Source: Bacteroidota bacterium | GTDB taxonomy: Bacteria; Bacteroidota; Ignavibacteria; UBA10030; UBA8401 | NCBI GenBank assembly: GCA_035506275.1 | Contig: DATJPT010000020.1 | Span: 1 to 64,000 of the forward strand | Reading direction: 5' to 3' | DNA length: 64,000 nucleotides | In this document: in pieces, positions 26,570 to 34,983 of the stretch | Layout: every line of letters begins with the position of its first letter | Numbering within the stretch: position 1 is the stretch's first letter | Notes under the pieces: generated by a model | Database searches by the model: none | Told to the model about the DNA's origin: nothing | What the model saw: only the letters and a program-made list of their open reading frames with translations | Program-made: the position numbers and the translations under genes

Positions 26570-26583
26570 GCAAACGTTTGCAG
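26570..26583. promoter_or_regulatory. LacI-family operator O1 (perfect palindrome)
   Basis: TGCAAACGTTTGCA is a perfect 14-bp palindrome with the central CG expected of LacI-family sites. Its core CAAACGTTTG recurs at 27620-27629 upstream of the regulator gene, which identifies the likely binding sequence. Confidence 0.75.
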
Positions 26584-26599
26584 AAACCTCAAAAAAAAT

Positions 26600-27601
26600 T
26601 TATGTCGAACCACGGATCATCAGCTTCGTCTCGAGAGTCACGGTTTGAGCTTCGGTGATGTCCCCTTCTATTGTACGAATGAGAATCTCCGCCGCCTTTT
26701 TTCCCATCTCAAACGATGGCTGGTCCACTGTGGTGAGCTGCGGATCGATCAACGTTGCAATTTTATTGTTGGAAAAACCCAGTATCGCGACATCGTTGGG
26801 AATCTTCAATCCTGCCTCCCTAATCATCTGATATGCGCCGATGGCAACAGGATCGTTCACGGCAAAGATCGCGTCGGGAATCATTTTATTTTCGATCAGA
26901 TACTTCATCGAATTGTATCCGTCCTCTTCGTGCAGCCCTCCGTACCGGATCGAATCATTGTTGAACGGCAGACCGCTTTCTTTCAACGCCTCGATGTAAC
27001 CGTCCCTTCTTTTTACGCAGATGCCCAGTTCCTTCGGTCCGGCTAAATGGAATATTTTCTTGTAGCCTTGTTCTACAAGATACTTCGCCGCGCTCTTCGC
27101 GCTTTTATAATCGTCCACCTCGATCCGGCTCGCGACTATGCCATCGCACGCCCGGTCAAAGAAGACCAGAGGGATGCGTCTCTTCAGCAGGTCGTTGAAA
27201 TGAGCGCCGCTCTTCGTGTTCTGCGAGATCGATACTATCACCCCCGCCACTCGTTGGTGCATCAGGAGGTTCGTATTGACGACTTCCCGCTCGAAGCTTT
27301 CGTTCGATTGTGTGAGAATGATGGTGTAACCCGATTGATAGGCCACCTCTTCTATTCCGCTGATGGCGGATGAGAAGAAGTCGTGTTTGATTTCCGGGAC
27401 TATCACTCCGATGGTCGTGGTGCGGCTTCGTTTCAGACTCTGGGCGATTGGATTGGGAGAGTACCCAAGTTCCTTTGCAACAGCCCTCACCCGCTCCTTG
27501 GTCTCTCTTCGAATATCCGGATGGTCGCTTAACGCCCGCGAAACGGTCGAAGGCGAGATCTTTAGCTTTTCCGCAATGTCTATAATGGTTGAATGCTTCA
27601 T
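26600..27601 (-). CDS. LacI-family transcriptional repressor of the galactan operon
   Basis: 333 aa from the ATG at 27601; the longer frame uses upstream TTG codons lying in the operator region. The helix-turn-helix is at 3-50 (TIIDIAEKLKISPSTVSRAL, then KERVRAVAKELGYSPNPIAQ) and is followed by the hinge and a sugar-binding effector domain (TTIGVIVPEIKHDFFSSAIS, GVIVSIS, FFDRACDG, DAIFAVNDPVAIGAYQMI, IPNDVAILGFSNNKIATLI, LTTVDQP). Downstream on the same strand are galK and the galactan genes. Its own promoter carries the operator, so it is likely autorepressed. The inducer is probably galactose or a galacto-oligosaccharide (inference). Confidence 0.92.
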   Translation of the reverse strand: MKHSTIIDIAEKLKISPSTVSRALSDHPDIRRETKERVRAVAKELGYSPNPIAQSLKRSRTTTIGVIVPEIKHDFFSSAISGIEEVAYQSGYTIILTQSNESFEREVVNTNLLMHQRVAGVIVSISQNTKSGAHFNDLLKRRIPLVFFDRACDGIVASRIEVDDYKSAKSAAKYLVEQGYKKIFHLAGPKELGICVKRRDGYIEALKESGLPFNNDSIRYGGLHEEDGYNSMKYLIENKMIPDAIFAVNDPVAIGAYQMIREAGLKIPNDVAILGFSNNKIATLIDPQLTTVDQPSFEMGKKAAEILIRTIEGDITEAQTVTLETKLMIRGST

Positions 27602-27618
27602 CTTTTGCAATCGTTCCC

Positions 27619-27630
27619 GCAAACGTTTGT
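27619..27630. promoter_or_regulatory. LacI-family operator in the regulator's own promoter
   Basis: GCAAACGTTTGT: the core CAAACGTTTG (27620-27629) is a perfect 10-bp palindrome identical to that of O1. It lies directly after the -10 box, where binding would block RNA polymerase. Confidence 0.7.
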
Positions 27631-27659
27631 ATTATAGAAAATATTTGATTTCATGTCAA
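27631..27659 (-). promoter_or_regulatory. Consensus promoter of the LacI-family regulator
   Basis: On the minus strand TTGACA (27659-27654), 17 nt, TATAAT (27636-27631): both hexamers match the sigma-70 consensus perfectly. The operator follows immediately. Confidence 0.85.
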
Positions 27660-28114
27660 GTGGGATTTTGAGTTTATTGAGGTAAAAATATGGGGAGTCC
27701 CCTGTTTGGCCGGCCTAAATTTTCGATAACTTTGTCGGTCATCGGAATGGCTGAACCGGGGCCTTTTCCGTGTCATGCTTATCGAAACAAATGACTGAGC
27801 CAACATTTCGGGAGAGTCCATGACACTTCGTGACGCACCGGTAGGGTATAACATCAGAAAAACCCGCGGGGTTACTCGGCGGTATCGACATTGATCCTCC
27901 CCCAGGTCAATAATTCTGAAGCCACAGCTTTGCCAGACTCCTTTGGAGGATCCCTTTAGCTTTCTCTCTCCCCCTTTATAAGGGGACTCTGACAGAATGA
28001 TAAGACGGTGGTTGAGCTCAAATCCGTCCTGATAGAGAGGGTAATTGATTCTTTGTGGGAAATACTCGTATGAGGGATTCCTATTAAGTCCTTAAAATTC
28101 GAGCACCGTCAGGC
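27660..28114. other. Intergenic region, no gene supported
   Basis: About 450 bp with no convincing gene. It contains a short hairpin CCCCTT-TAT-AAGGGG at 27971-27985 and a 24-codon frame at 27820-27894 with a good ribosome site whose start (MTLRDAPVGYNIRKTRG) faintly resembles the start of FeoA; too short to call. Confidence 0.4.
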
Positions 28115-28145
28115 TTGCAATTTTCGCGAATATTTGGTAAGTAGC
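28115..28145 (+). promoter_or_regulatory. Predicted promoter, TTG-N20-TAAGTAGC
   Basis: TTGCAATT, 20 nt after TTG, then TAAGTAGCAC; the same elements and spacing as at 7833-7863. About 140 nt before the gene at 28287. Confidence 0.4.
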
Positions 28146-28286
28146 ACCTCAGCGCAGGGGGCATAGGGGCTTATTCCCGTTTTCCTTCCAATTCAGTCTT
28201 CCTGAGGAACAGATCCCCTGCACCAACCACGTGCAGAGAGTTTCAGCGAAGTTGAATCCAGTTCACTGTCAATCCGCCGAAAGACC

Positions 28287-28850
28287 ATGGATACCCTGAC
28301 ATTTATAACAAAAGTTCTCGACACGGCCGCCTGGCCGCTCGTCACAATAATGCTCGTCTTCTTTCTTCGAAAGGAGATCATATTGATTCTTCCACGTCTG
28401 AAAAAATTCAAGGCAGGTCCGATGGAAGTCGATTTCGATACGGCGATCAAAGCGCTGCGGAGTCAAATAGAAACTGATCCTTCTCAATTAAAGAGCTTTC
28501 AGTCATCGCCACGGCAGCAACGCCTGCTTCGCCAGGCGCCGGCAGACCCTCGCTCCGCAATTCTTGAGGCCTGGCTGGATGTAGAGAAGGCTGTCGAAAA
28601 GCATGGGATCGACCGGCCGTTGCGTGTACCCCCTTCCGCATTTGCGCTTTATGGCGAATTATTCAGCCTCAGAAACCAGGCGCTTCATCAAACAACTTTC
28701 AATCCATCGCAAGAATCCGTGCGGAGCTACATTCAATTATCGGACTATCTGATCGGCTCACTAGAACAACCTGATAAATCACCGACCGTCCATCCGTCAG
28801 CCCGGCGTTCATCCCCGGCGGCAAAGCGGCGCTCGCTTTTGAAATCATGA
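28287..28850 (+). CDS. Membrane-anchored hypothetical protein (187 aa)
   Basis: One membrane helix at about 14-30 (AAWPLVTIMLVFFLRKEI) is followed by PRLKKFKAGPMEVDFDTAIK and a soluble, mostly helical cytoplasmic part with RSAILEAWLDVEKAVEKHGI and LFSLRNQALHQ. The H-Q ending of a helix after 'LRNQALH' resembles small HEPN/DUF4145-like helical domains, but this is only a hint. I recall similar single-span proteins, with the LPRLKxxKAGPxExxF pattern, as widespread and uncharacterised. It precedes the AIG2-like gene by 3 nt, so they are probably cotranscribed. Confidence 0.7.
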   Translation: MDTLTFITKVLDTAAWPLVTIMLVFFLRKEIILILPRLKKFKAGPMEVDFDTAIKALRSQIETDPSQLKSFQSSPRQQRLLRQAPADPRSAILEAWLDVEKAVEKHGIDRPLRVPPSAFALYGELFSLRNQALHQTTFNPSQESVRSYIQLSDYLIGSLEQPDKSPTVHPSARRSSPAAKRRSLLKS

Positions 28851-28853
28851 TCG

Positions 28854-29240
28854 ATGATTGCCGCAATGCCCCTCCTCTTTTCATACGGAACGTTACAGCA
28901 AAAGAAGGTGCAATTGACTATCTTTGGAAGGCTCCTCGCCGGCCAGGCAGACGAGCTTCCAAGGTTCGAGCGGGCGTCCGTAAGAATCAACGATCCGAAA
29001 ATCGAAGCTGAGCTCGGCACGACGCATTATGCGAGCGCCGTCTTCAACGGCAATGATGCGAGCCGCGTTGACGGAACGGTTTTCGAGATTACCGAAGCGG
29101 AACTTGCGGCAGCCGACCTCTACGAAAATGCGTCACACTATGTGCGGGTCGCCGAAACGCTGGCATCGGGGCGGCACGCGTGGATTTACGTCGATGCCGG
29201 GTCCGCGAGGAACATACCCCCCGCGAGAGATGTTGAATAA
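28854..29240 (+). CDS. Gamma-glutamylcyclotransferase (AIG2-like) family protein
   Basis: 128 aa; the start may also be the ATG at 28866. The glycine-containing loop YGTLQQKKVQLTIFGR near the N-terminus, the VDGTVFEIT segment and the acidic residue in EAELAAADLYENASHYVRV are the family signature. Enzymes of this fold convert gamma-glutamyl amines or peptides to 5-oxoproline. The substrate of this bacterial branch is unknown. It sits in a row of small plus-strand genes with short gaps. Confidence 0.88.
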   Translation: MIAAMPLLFSYGTLQQKKVQLTIFGRLLAGQADELPRFERASVRINDPKIEAELGTTHYASAVFNGNDASRVDGTVFEITEAELAAADLYENASHYVRVAETLASGRHAWIYVDAGSARNIPPARDVE

Positions 29241-29264
29241 CGCATCACTATTGCAGCGAGAGAA

Positions 29265-29444
29265 ATGAAAAGGAACAATCCATATTTTCTGGCAGGACAG
29301 TTTTCCCTGGCGATCGGCGTGCTTCTTAATATTTTTGTAAAAGAAAGCGACCTCGTCCACTTCATCAGCGGCTTCTTTATCGGACTGTCGCTGGTCTTTA
29401 ACGTTGCGTTCTACCGCCGCTCTCAAAAGGAAAAAGCGAGCTAG
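29265..29444 (+). CDS. Small two-helix membrane protein (59 aa)
   Basis: The frame encodes MKRNNPYFLAGQFSLAIGVL followed by LNIFVKESDLVHFISGFFIG, a second hydrophobic helix LSLVFNVAF, and a basic tail (YRRSQKEKAS). GAGAGAAA precedes the ATG. The gene is 24 nt after the AIG2-like gene and 4 nt before the lipoprotein gene, which supports it as part of this operon. No family name is known to me. Confidence 0.65.
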   Translation: MKRNNPYFLAGQFSLAIGVLLNIFVKESDLVHFISGFFIGLSLVFNVAFYRRSQKEKAS

Positions 29445-29448
29445 GATT

Positions 29449-29799
29449 ATGGCGACGAAGAGGCGACTGTTTCCGGGCATCAAACTACTCTTCGTTGCCG
29501 CGTGCGTTTTCGCCGGCTGCATGACAACGATCAGCCCCAGCGAGTATTCCAAACATTATCAGGAGAATGTCGAGGTAACGACAGCGGATAGCAGCAGGTA
29601 TACGCTCGCTCCGAATTGGAACATCGACTCTGCAGATTGCCTCCGCGGCCGCGGCATCGAAACAAAGAGAGATTCATCGCGAACGGTGAACGTGAATATT
29701 CCGCTCACCGGCATTACCCGAATTGCTGTTGAAGACAACATCACGCCGATTTATTTCGAGATCCTGGTGGCAACGGTTGTCTTTATTCATTTCCTTTAG
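29449..29799 (+). CDS. Small lipoprotein (116 aa)
   Basis: From the ATG at 29449, a basic N-terminus and hydrophobic stretch lead to a lipobox: LLFVAACVFAGC, with the modified Cys near residue 24. The rest has beta-strand-rich sequence (VEVTTADSSRYTLAPNWNID, NVNIPLTGITRIAVED) and ends in a hydrophobic IYFEILVATVVFIHFL segment, which may be a second membrane contact. A longer frame to 29404 overlaps the preceding gene and is unlikely. Function unknown. Confidence 0.65.
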   Translation: MATKRRLFPGIKLLFVAACVFAGCMTTISPSEYSKHYQENVEVTTADSSRYTLAPNWNIDSADCLRGRGIETKRDSSRTVNVNIPLTGITRIAVEDNITPIYFEILVATVVFIHFL

Positions 29800-29941
29800 G
29801 CTGTCCCTGGCCTATGGTTCGCCGGCATGGGAAGCCGCGCGATACCGACGGCGAGGATCGTGCCTCTGTGTGAACTGCCGCCGCTTCAATAGCTCCGGTT
29901 CCTAGTAATTGGATCTTTTCTTAAAATAATTCTCTAACCAC

Positions 29942-31549
29942 GTGGCAGCTGGAAAGAAAAAAATTTCCGACGGACCATCGAAGGAACCCGACGTAAGAAT
30001 TTTAAGCCCGCTTGCCCGGCTGTACGAATGGAAGTTTTTTCCGAACGTGCTCTCGCTGTCGTTCATGGCGATCGTGTTGTACTTCGCGCTGACACTGCAC
30101 AAATTGGGGGGCTTCGACGTGGAGACCGATTTCTACGGCGGCTATGCCCCCGAGGCAAAGGCATTTCTTTCGGGGACGATGGTCATCGACGCCTACCACG
30201 GCCCTCTCTATCCGATCATCCTCGCCCTGACGTCCCTGGTTGCGGGGGACCTTTTCAGGACCGGCATCATGATCGCGATCTTCTCCGCGGCCATGGTCTT
30301 GTACACCGTTTTTGAAATGACAAAGGCGATCGCCTCGGCCGACATGGCGTTTCTTACGACGGCGTTCACCGCCGTTAATGTCTCCTTTGTGGTCTATAGC
30401 TATTCAGCCGGGACAGACATGTTCTTCGTGATGCTTGCATTGGCGGGAATATTTCTTCTCTTCAGAAGACCGGAGGTGACAATACCGGAACTGTGCGGCT
30501 CAGCGGTACTACTTGCGTGCGGATATCTTGTTCGTTACAACGGGATTGTTTTCCTCGTCTCAATTCCGCTGGTCCTGGCGTTCGGTGCGCTGCAGGTGAA
30601 GGGGACGAGCAAAATCAAAGCGGGTGCAATTTGGGGGATTGTTTTCCTCGCGACGATCGCCCCGTGGTCGATCTATTTGAAAATCCACAAAGGGAGCTTC
30701 TTCTACAATACCGATTATCAAAACCTGGCGTTCGAGCTCTTCGGAGGGGGGTTAGCCAACTGGGATCAATTCTGGTTCAAGGCGGCACACAAATATACAT
30801 CGTATTGGGATGTGCTCAGCACCGACCCGATCCTCGTCGTGAAGACGCTGCTGGTCAACACTTATGAGCATTTCGTCAACGATATCAGCTCGCTCAATAA
30901 TCTTTTTATCGGAATCCCCTCCGCCGCCGGAATTGCCCTCTTTGCAGTTTCCCGGCCGTCAAAAAAAGCCGTGGGACTTGCGGCGATCTACTTCTCCTTC
31001 TTTGCCGTCTTGCTGACTATGTTCTATACGGAACGGTTTTCGCTTTTCCTTCTCCCCTTCTATGCTTTTTTTGCGTCGTATGCGATCAAGCGGATTCTGG
31101 CGGCTGTGCGGAGGGACAAAGTGCTCGTCGCCGTCGTCAATCTCACGGTCGTCGCAGTCGTAGTTCTTACACTCATGGCTTCGTGGTCATACAATTCGGT
31201 GATGATGGCAAACAGAAGCGCCGAGGACATGATCCATATGAGCGAATGGTACCATAAGAAATTCGACGATCGGTTCAGCACCGCGCAGGTTGCCGCCCGG
31301 AAACCCCACATGGCGTACCTGCTCAACATGAAATGGTACCCTTTTCCTCTTGTCGAAAACTACGATACTCTCCTTTCAGTATTACGAAGAGACAGCGTGC
31401 GATTTGTGTACTATGGATACTTTGAAGGAAGCAACAGGCCGCAGTTCAAAGACCTTTTACGCGATGTACCGCACCCCGGATTGAAAACGCTTTCGGTCGT
31501 GAAGTATCAAAATTCGGTCATCTCAGCGATGTATGAAGTGGAAAAGTAG
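29942..31549 (+). CDS. GT-C fold membrane glycosyltransferase (PMT/ArnT-like)
   Basis: 535 aa with about 11 membrane helices. The first periplasmic loop carries an acidic motif (VETDFYGGYAPEAKAFLSG, then YHGPLYPIILAL) as expected for polyprenyl-phosphate-sugar transferases of the PMT/ArnT/GT39-GT83 type, which add sugars to lipids or proteins on the periplasmic side. The C-terminal part is soluble. The start is GTG with no clear ribosome site. It stands alone. The acceptor is unknown. A GC-rich hairpin follows the gene at 31595-31616. Confidence 0.82.
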   Translation: MAAGKKKISDGPSKEPDVRILSPLARLYEWKFFPNVLSLSFMAIVLYFALTLHKLGGFDVETDFYGGYAPEAKAFLSGTMVIDAYHGPLYPIILALTSLVAGDLFRTGIMIAIFSAAMVLYTVFEMTKAIASADMAFLTTAFTAVNVSFVVYSYSAGTDMFFVMLALAGIFLLFRRPEVTIPELCGSAVLLACGYLVRYNGIVFLVSIPLVLAFGALQVKGTSKIKAGAIWGIVFLATIAPWSIYLKIHKGSFFYNTDYQNLAFELFGGGLANWDQFWFKAAHKYTSYWDVLSTDPILVVKTLLVNTYEHFVNDISSLNNLFIGIPSAAGIALFAVSRPSKKAVGLAAIYFSFFAVLLTMFYTERFSLFLLPFYAFFASYAIKRILAAVRRDKVLVAVVNLTVVAVVVLTLMASWSYNSVMMANRSAEDMIHMSEWYHKKFDDRFSTAQVAARKPHMAYLLNMKWYPFPLVENYDTLLSVLRRDSVRFVYYGYFEGSNRPQFKDLLRDVPHPGLKTLSVVKYQNSVISAMYEVEK

Positions 31550-31594
31550 GCTGTGTCATTCCCTCCGCCAAGCATTCTTGCAGAACTCAGCTAC

Positions 31595-31616
31595 GAAGGG
31601 GGTTCCTGCCCCCTTC
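31595..31616 (+). terminator. Possible terminator hairpin (no T-tract)
   Basis: GAAGGGGG-TTCCTG-CCCCCTTC, a perfect 8-bp GC-rich stem with a 6-nt loop 46 nt after the glycosyltransferase stop. Only a weak T-run follows, so it may end transcription poorly or mark a repeat. Confidence 0.4.
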
Positions 31617-31749
31617 CCTCATGGATGAAAACTTCAACGGAACATACAGCGGACAAAAAGCGAAAGCGCCTCTCAGGGCAAACATTGCCGCTTGCAGGAT
31701 GACAAGAACTGAACATCCGTCCCCGTCATTACGAGGCGATAGCAGAACA

Positions 31750-31796
31750 CATAAAAGATCCGCTGGTCACATCAGAACGCTATTCGATCTTTTATG
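31750..31796. repeat. 11-bp perfect inverted repeat
   Basis: CATAAAAGATC (31750-31760) and GATCTTTTATG (31786-31796) are perfect inverted copies around a 25-nt spacer, in the ~350-bp gap between the glycosyltransferase and the acetyltransferase. It could be an operator pair or hairpin; the gap holds no other feature I can support. Confidence 0.5.
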
Positions 31797-31896
31797 ATCA
31801 TCGTATCTGGTTGCAACTCCGGAGAATAATCATTATCTCGTGGTTGCTGTGACCTTTTCACTTCTTTACCAACGATTCTATCGACGATCTCCTTCC

Positions 31897-32433
31897 ATGC
31901 AATTCGACAATTTCACAATCAGGCCGATCACCAGAGAAGATGCGCAGAGCTATTACCGTTTTATCACGGAGAACCGGGAACGAATAGCTCGCTACTTTCC
32001 CGATACGGCGGCAGGGAACACCAGCCTCGATACAACCATCTCATTTATCGCCCATCGTCTCGGGCTGTGGAGTGGCAAAGAAGCCTTCTACTACGTCATC
32101 TGCGACAACGGAACAGGAGATATTATTGGATCTCTGTACATCAAGAATTTCGACTGGAATGCTTTGAAATGCGAGCTGAGTTTCTTTATCGACAGAAAGT
32201 ATGAGGGGAAGGGGGTCACGACAAAAGCGGTCGGTTTGATGGCGGACCACTGCTTCCGGGAATTGCAGATGAATAAGATCTTCCTGAGGATCGCTGAAAA
32301 TAATATTCCAAGCCGGCGGGTTGCAGAAAAGAACGGCTTTGCAGCGGAAGGAATCTTACGACAGGACTTTAAAACGCCCGACGGAGAGTGGATCGACCTC
32401 GTCTACTATGGCTTGCTGAACCCTCATCACTGA
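31897..32433 (+). CDS. GNAT-family N-acetyltransferase (RimJ/RimL-like)
   Basis: 178 aa from the ATG at 31897. The frame is open to a GTG at 31840, and neither start has a clear ribosome site. Family features: [20 protein letters not shown] at the start, then the acetyl-CoA binding region ([20 protein letters not shown]) and the [20 protein letters not shown] followed by FAAEGILR typical of RimJ/RimL-type acetyltransferases. The substrate may be a ribosomal protein N-terminus, an amino acid or a drug. It ends 7 bp inside the convergent DUF1295 gene. Confidence 0.88.
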   Translation: MQFDNFTIRPITREDAQSYYRFITENRERIARYFPDTAAGNTSLDTTISFIAHRLGLWSGKEAFYYVICDNGTGDIIGSLYIKNFDWNALKCELSFFIDRKYEGKGVTTKAVGLMADHCFRELQMNKIFLRIAENNIPSRRVAEKNGFAAEGILRQDFKTPDGEWIDLVYYGLLNPHH

Positions 32434-33191
32434 CTCTTCCTCGGCCACGGAAAAAAGATGCTGGTTCGTTCCTTGTATTTCTGAAAATCAGCCCTCCCTT
32501 CGTACTTTTTCTCAAGCAGCGGAACGCCCGAAACAAACAATATCAAGACCGTGATCGTGAGGGGCCCGATCACCGTCGTCCATCCCGACGGCACTGAGAG
32601 CGCAACAATGAATATTCCCCACCATTGCGCGACCTCGCCAAAGTAATTCGGATGACGGCTGTAATGCCATAGTCCTCTTTCCATAATTTTGCCTTTGTTC
32701 GCCGGATCGCTCACAAAGTTCTTTAACTGCCGGTCTGCAATGCTCTCGAAGGAAAATCCTATGATCCAAACCCCAAAGCCGAGAAAATCCAGCCACCCCA
32801 GCTCCGGCCCCGGCGAGCGGTTGATGAACATCATCGGAACAGCGGTCAGATAAAGCAGAACTCCTTGAAGCAGAAAAACTTGTAAATAACTGCGCAGATA
32901 AAAGTTCTTCCATTCCTTCCGCCATGCCTGGTAACGATAATCCTCCGGCCTCTTATGATTGCGGCCATAGATGTGCCATGCCAATCGTATTCCCCAAACA
33001 GTCACGAGGATATTGACGATGAGCGAACGGAGCGCAAATCCCGACAATGAAAAAGCAATCCACGCGGTAGCGACAAAACCGAGTCCCCACGCAACGTCGG
33101 CAACGTCGTTTCTTTTGAGCGCTACGGCAACGATAAACCAGAGGGACATGTAGCCGAGAAGAACGGCCGCGATGAGCGCGTAGTAATTCAT
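32427..33191 (-). CDS. DUF1295-family membrane oxidoreductase-like protein
   Basis: 254 aa from ATG 33191, which overlaps the stop of the DUF2177 gene (ATGA). Seven or so membrane helices. Motifs [52 protein letters not shown], and the end [20 protein letters not shown] are typical of DUF1295, which is related to steroid 5-alpha-reductases and ICMT-type enzymes that bind NADPH or S-adenosylmethionine. It ends the lipid cluster and may reduce or methylate a fatty-acid-derived group. Inferred role only. Confidence 0.88.
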   Translation of the reverse strand: MNYYALIAAVLLGYMSLWFIVAVALKRNDVADVAWGLGFVATAWIAFSLSGFALRSLIVNILVTVWGIRLAWHIYGRNHKRPEDYRYQAWRKEWKNFYLRSYLQVFLLQGVLLYLTAVPMMFINRSPGPELGWLDFLGFGVWIIGFSFESIADRQLKNFVSDPANKGKIMERGLWHYSRHPNYFGEVAQWWGIFIVALSVPSGWTTVIGPLTITVLILFVSGVPLLEKKYEGRADFQKYKERTSIFFPWPRKSQ

Positions 33192-33586
33192 AAACCCAAT
33201 TTTTCGGCGATGAAGTAGCTGAGAAGCGATACGGACGCCGAAAGGGTCGTTCCCCACGCAAGATCGACGATGGTCACCAACACGGGCCACCCCTTTACCG
33301 TCGCCTGGTTCGTCAGGTCGTAAGTGGCATAGGTGACGAGCCCGAATAAAGCTCCTCTGAACAACGCATCGAACCACATCTTTTTTTCCACCGCCGGTGA
33401 AATGACAAAAAAGATCAGCGCACCGATGAAGAGGAGATAGAACACGATCGCCGCCGGCCAATTGAAATCGGCCGCCATGAGAAAACCGATCTGCTCGCGG
33501 TAAAAATTTCTCGCGACCAACCCGAGCCATACCATATCGATGGCAAAGAATACCGGCAGCGTGATGAAATAGAGTTTGATGAACAT
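33188..33586 (-). CDS. DUF2177-family membrane protein
   Basis: 132 aa with four membrane helices. Start at 33586 ([20 protein letters not shown]); a longer frame to 33682 has no support. The [20 protein letters not shown] segment and the glycine-rich [34 protein letters not shown] are the family signature. Members are usually found next to DUF1295 and cyclopropane-synthase-like genes, as here. Their activity is unknown. It overlaps DUF1295 by 4 nt and follows the cyclopropane-synthase-like gene by 143 nt. Confidence 0.86.
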   Translation of the reverse strand: MFIKLYFITLPVFFAIDMVWLGLVARNFYREQIGFLMAADFNWPAAIVFYLLFIGALIFFVISPAVEKKMWFDALFRGALFGLVTYATYDLTNQATVKGWPVLVTIVDLAWGTTLSASVSLLSYFIAEKLGL

Positions 33587-33729
33587 TGGTCTCTCGGCTG
33601 ATGATGAGTGATTGTTATGAAGAGGTTGACAAAGGTAAACGTTCAGTGCCGTCCTTCTATCCCCTCCCGCGTGCGGCCACAATGATATCGACTCAAGTTT
33701 ACAGGAACTTGCCCCGTCTTTTTACCATC

Positions 33730-34983
33730 CTAGTAAGAAATATTATTCGGCCTTGTATAGACCATCTGCACAACGCTGATATTCCGCATCATGAACGCTC
33801 CTTCGCAATATGAGAGATAGTAATTCCATTTGCGTATGAAGCGTTCATCGAACCCCAATTTCCGAACCTGATCCAGCCGATCGTTGAAATTTCTTCTCCA
33901 CTGAGCCAATGTCCTGGCGTAGCTCAGCCCGAACTCCTCCATGTGCTGCATCATCATGTCCCCCGTCCTGTTGATTGCCCCGTTCAGCACGCTCACCGAC
34001 GGAAGAAGCGAACCGGGAAAAATGTGCTTTTGGATCCAATCGACACCTTTTCGCAGCGACGCATAGCGTGAGTCGGCACAGGTGATGACCTGGAATGCAA
34101 GGATCCCGTTCCTCTTCAGCAACTCGTGGCACTTTGCAAAATACGTTTCGAAATACTCATGTCCGACCGCTTCGAGCATTTCGATCGAGACGATCTTGTC
34201 AAACGAACCGGTCAGCGCCCGGTAATCCGCCAGCTTGACCTCGATGCGGTCGCTCATCTTTTCCCTGCGTATCCGCTCTTGTGCATAGTCGTACTGCTCT
34301 TTTGAAATGGTGACGGCGGTGATCCTTGAACCGTACTTCTTTGCGGCATGCAGCGCGAAACCTCCCCATCCGCTGCCGATCTCGAGGACGTGGTCCGTCG
34401 GCTGAAGCTTCAGTTTCCTGCAGAGACGGTCGTATTTTTCCTCCTGCGCCGATTTCAGCGATTCTTCAGCGCCCGAAAAAATAGCGCTCGAATATGTCAT
34501 CGTCTCGTCCAGAAACAGGGTGAAGAACTCGTTGCTGAGGTCATAATGCTCTGCGATATTCTTCCTGCTTCCGCGGACGCTGTTGACGTGAAAACGGTGG
34601 ACCATCCTGTTGACCGCCTTGAAGAAATTGCCCGGAACAAATCTCTTTCCGGATCCCGACAACGTCGGCGCGTTCTCCATATTGAGCAGAAACCACCGGA
34701 TCACCGCTGTGATATCATCTGTTTCCCAGTCGCCGTCAACGTACGCTTCGCCGAATCCGACATCGCCGAAAAGTACGCATCTCCGGAAAAACGATTCCCG
34801 AACGATGCGTATGTCGGCTTTGCACAGTGCATGCTCATCGCCGATGAGGCGGATCTCGCCGTCGGGGAGTTCGATTCTCATGAAGCCCTGCGTCATGTGC
34901 GAAAGCAGATTGAGCACAATGCTTCGGTAAAGAGATGTCCGATTTCGGACAAACGATGTTGGACGGTCGGTCAGCTGTTCCAT
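33730..34983 (-). CDS. cfa: Cyclopropane-fatty-acyl-phospholipid synthase-family methyltransferase
   Basis: 417 aa. The N-terminal region (1-110) matches CFA synthases, and RKNIAEHYDLSNEFFTLFLD then MTYSSAIF are signature residues. The SAM site is VLEIGSGWGGFALHAAKKYG, followed by VTISKEQYDYAQERI, IVSIEMLEAVGHEYFETYF, and WIQKHIFPGSLLPS. It transfers a methyl(ene) group from SAM to the double bond of membrane phospholipid acyl chains. The gene overlaps DUF1365 by 13 nt. A second family member lies at the other end of the cluster, so the products may differ. Gene symbol given by family. Confidence 0.9.
   Translation of the reverse strand: MEQLTDRPTSFVRNRTSLYRSIVLNLLSHMTQGFMRIELPDGEIRLIGDEHALCKADIRIVRESFFRRCVLFGDVGFGEAYVDGDWETDDITAVIRWFLLNMENAPTLSGSGKRFVPGNFFKAVNRMVHRFHVNSVRGSRKNIAEHYDLSNEFFTLFLDETMTYSSAIFSGAEESLKSAQEEKYDRLCRKLKLQPTDHVLEIGSGWGGFALHAAKKYGSRITAVTISKEQYDYAQERIRREKMSDRIEVKLADYRALTGSFDKIVSIEMLEAVGHEYFETYFAKCHELLKRNGILAFQVITCADSRYASLRKGVDWIQKHIFPGSLLPSVSVLNGAINRTGDMMMQHMEEFGLSYARTLAQWRRNFNDRLDQVRKLGFDERFIRKWNYYLSYCEGAFMMRNISVVQMVYTRPNNISY

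Noticed and set aside
27820..27894. 24-codon frame beginning MTLRDAPVGYN with GGGAGAG upstream, faintly like FeoA
   Set aside because: Too short and without the rest of the domain; may be a remnant but not supportable.
32427..33530. Long frame of 367 codons for the DUF1295 gene
   Set aside because: The first 113 codons are the out-of-frame shadow of DUF2177; the family N-terminus starts at 33191.
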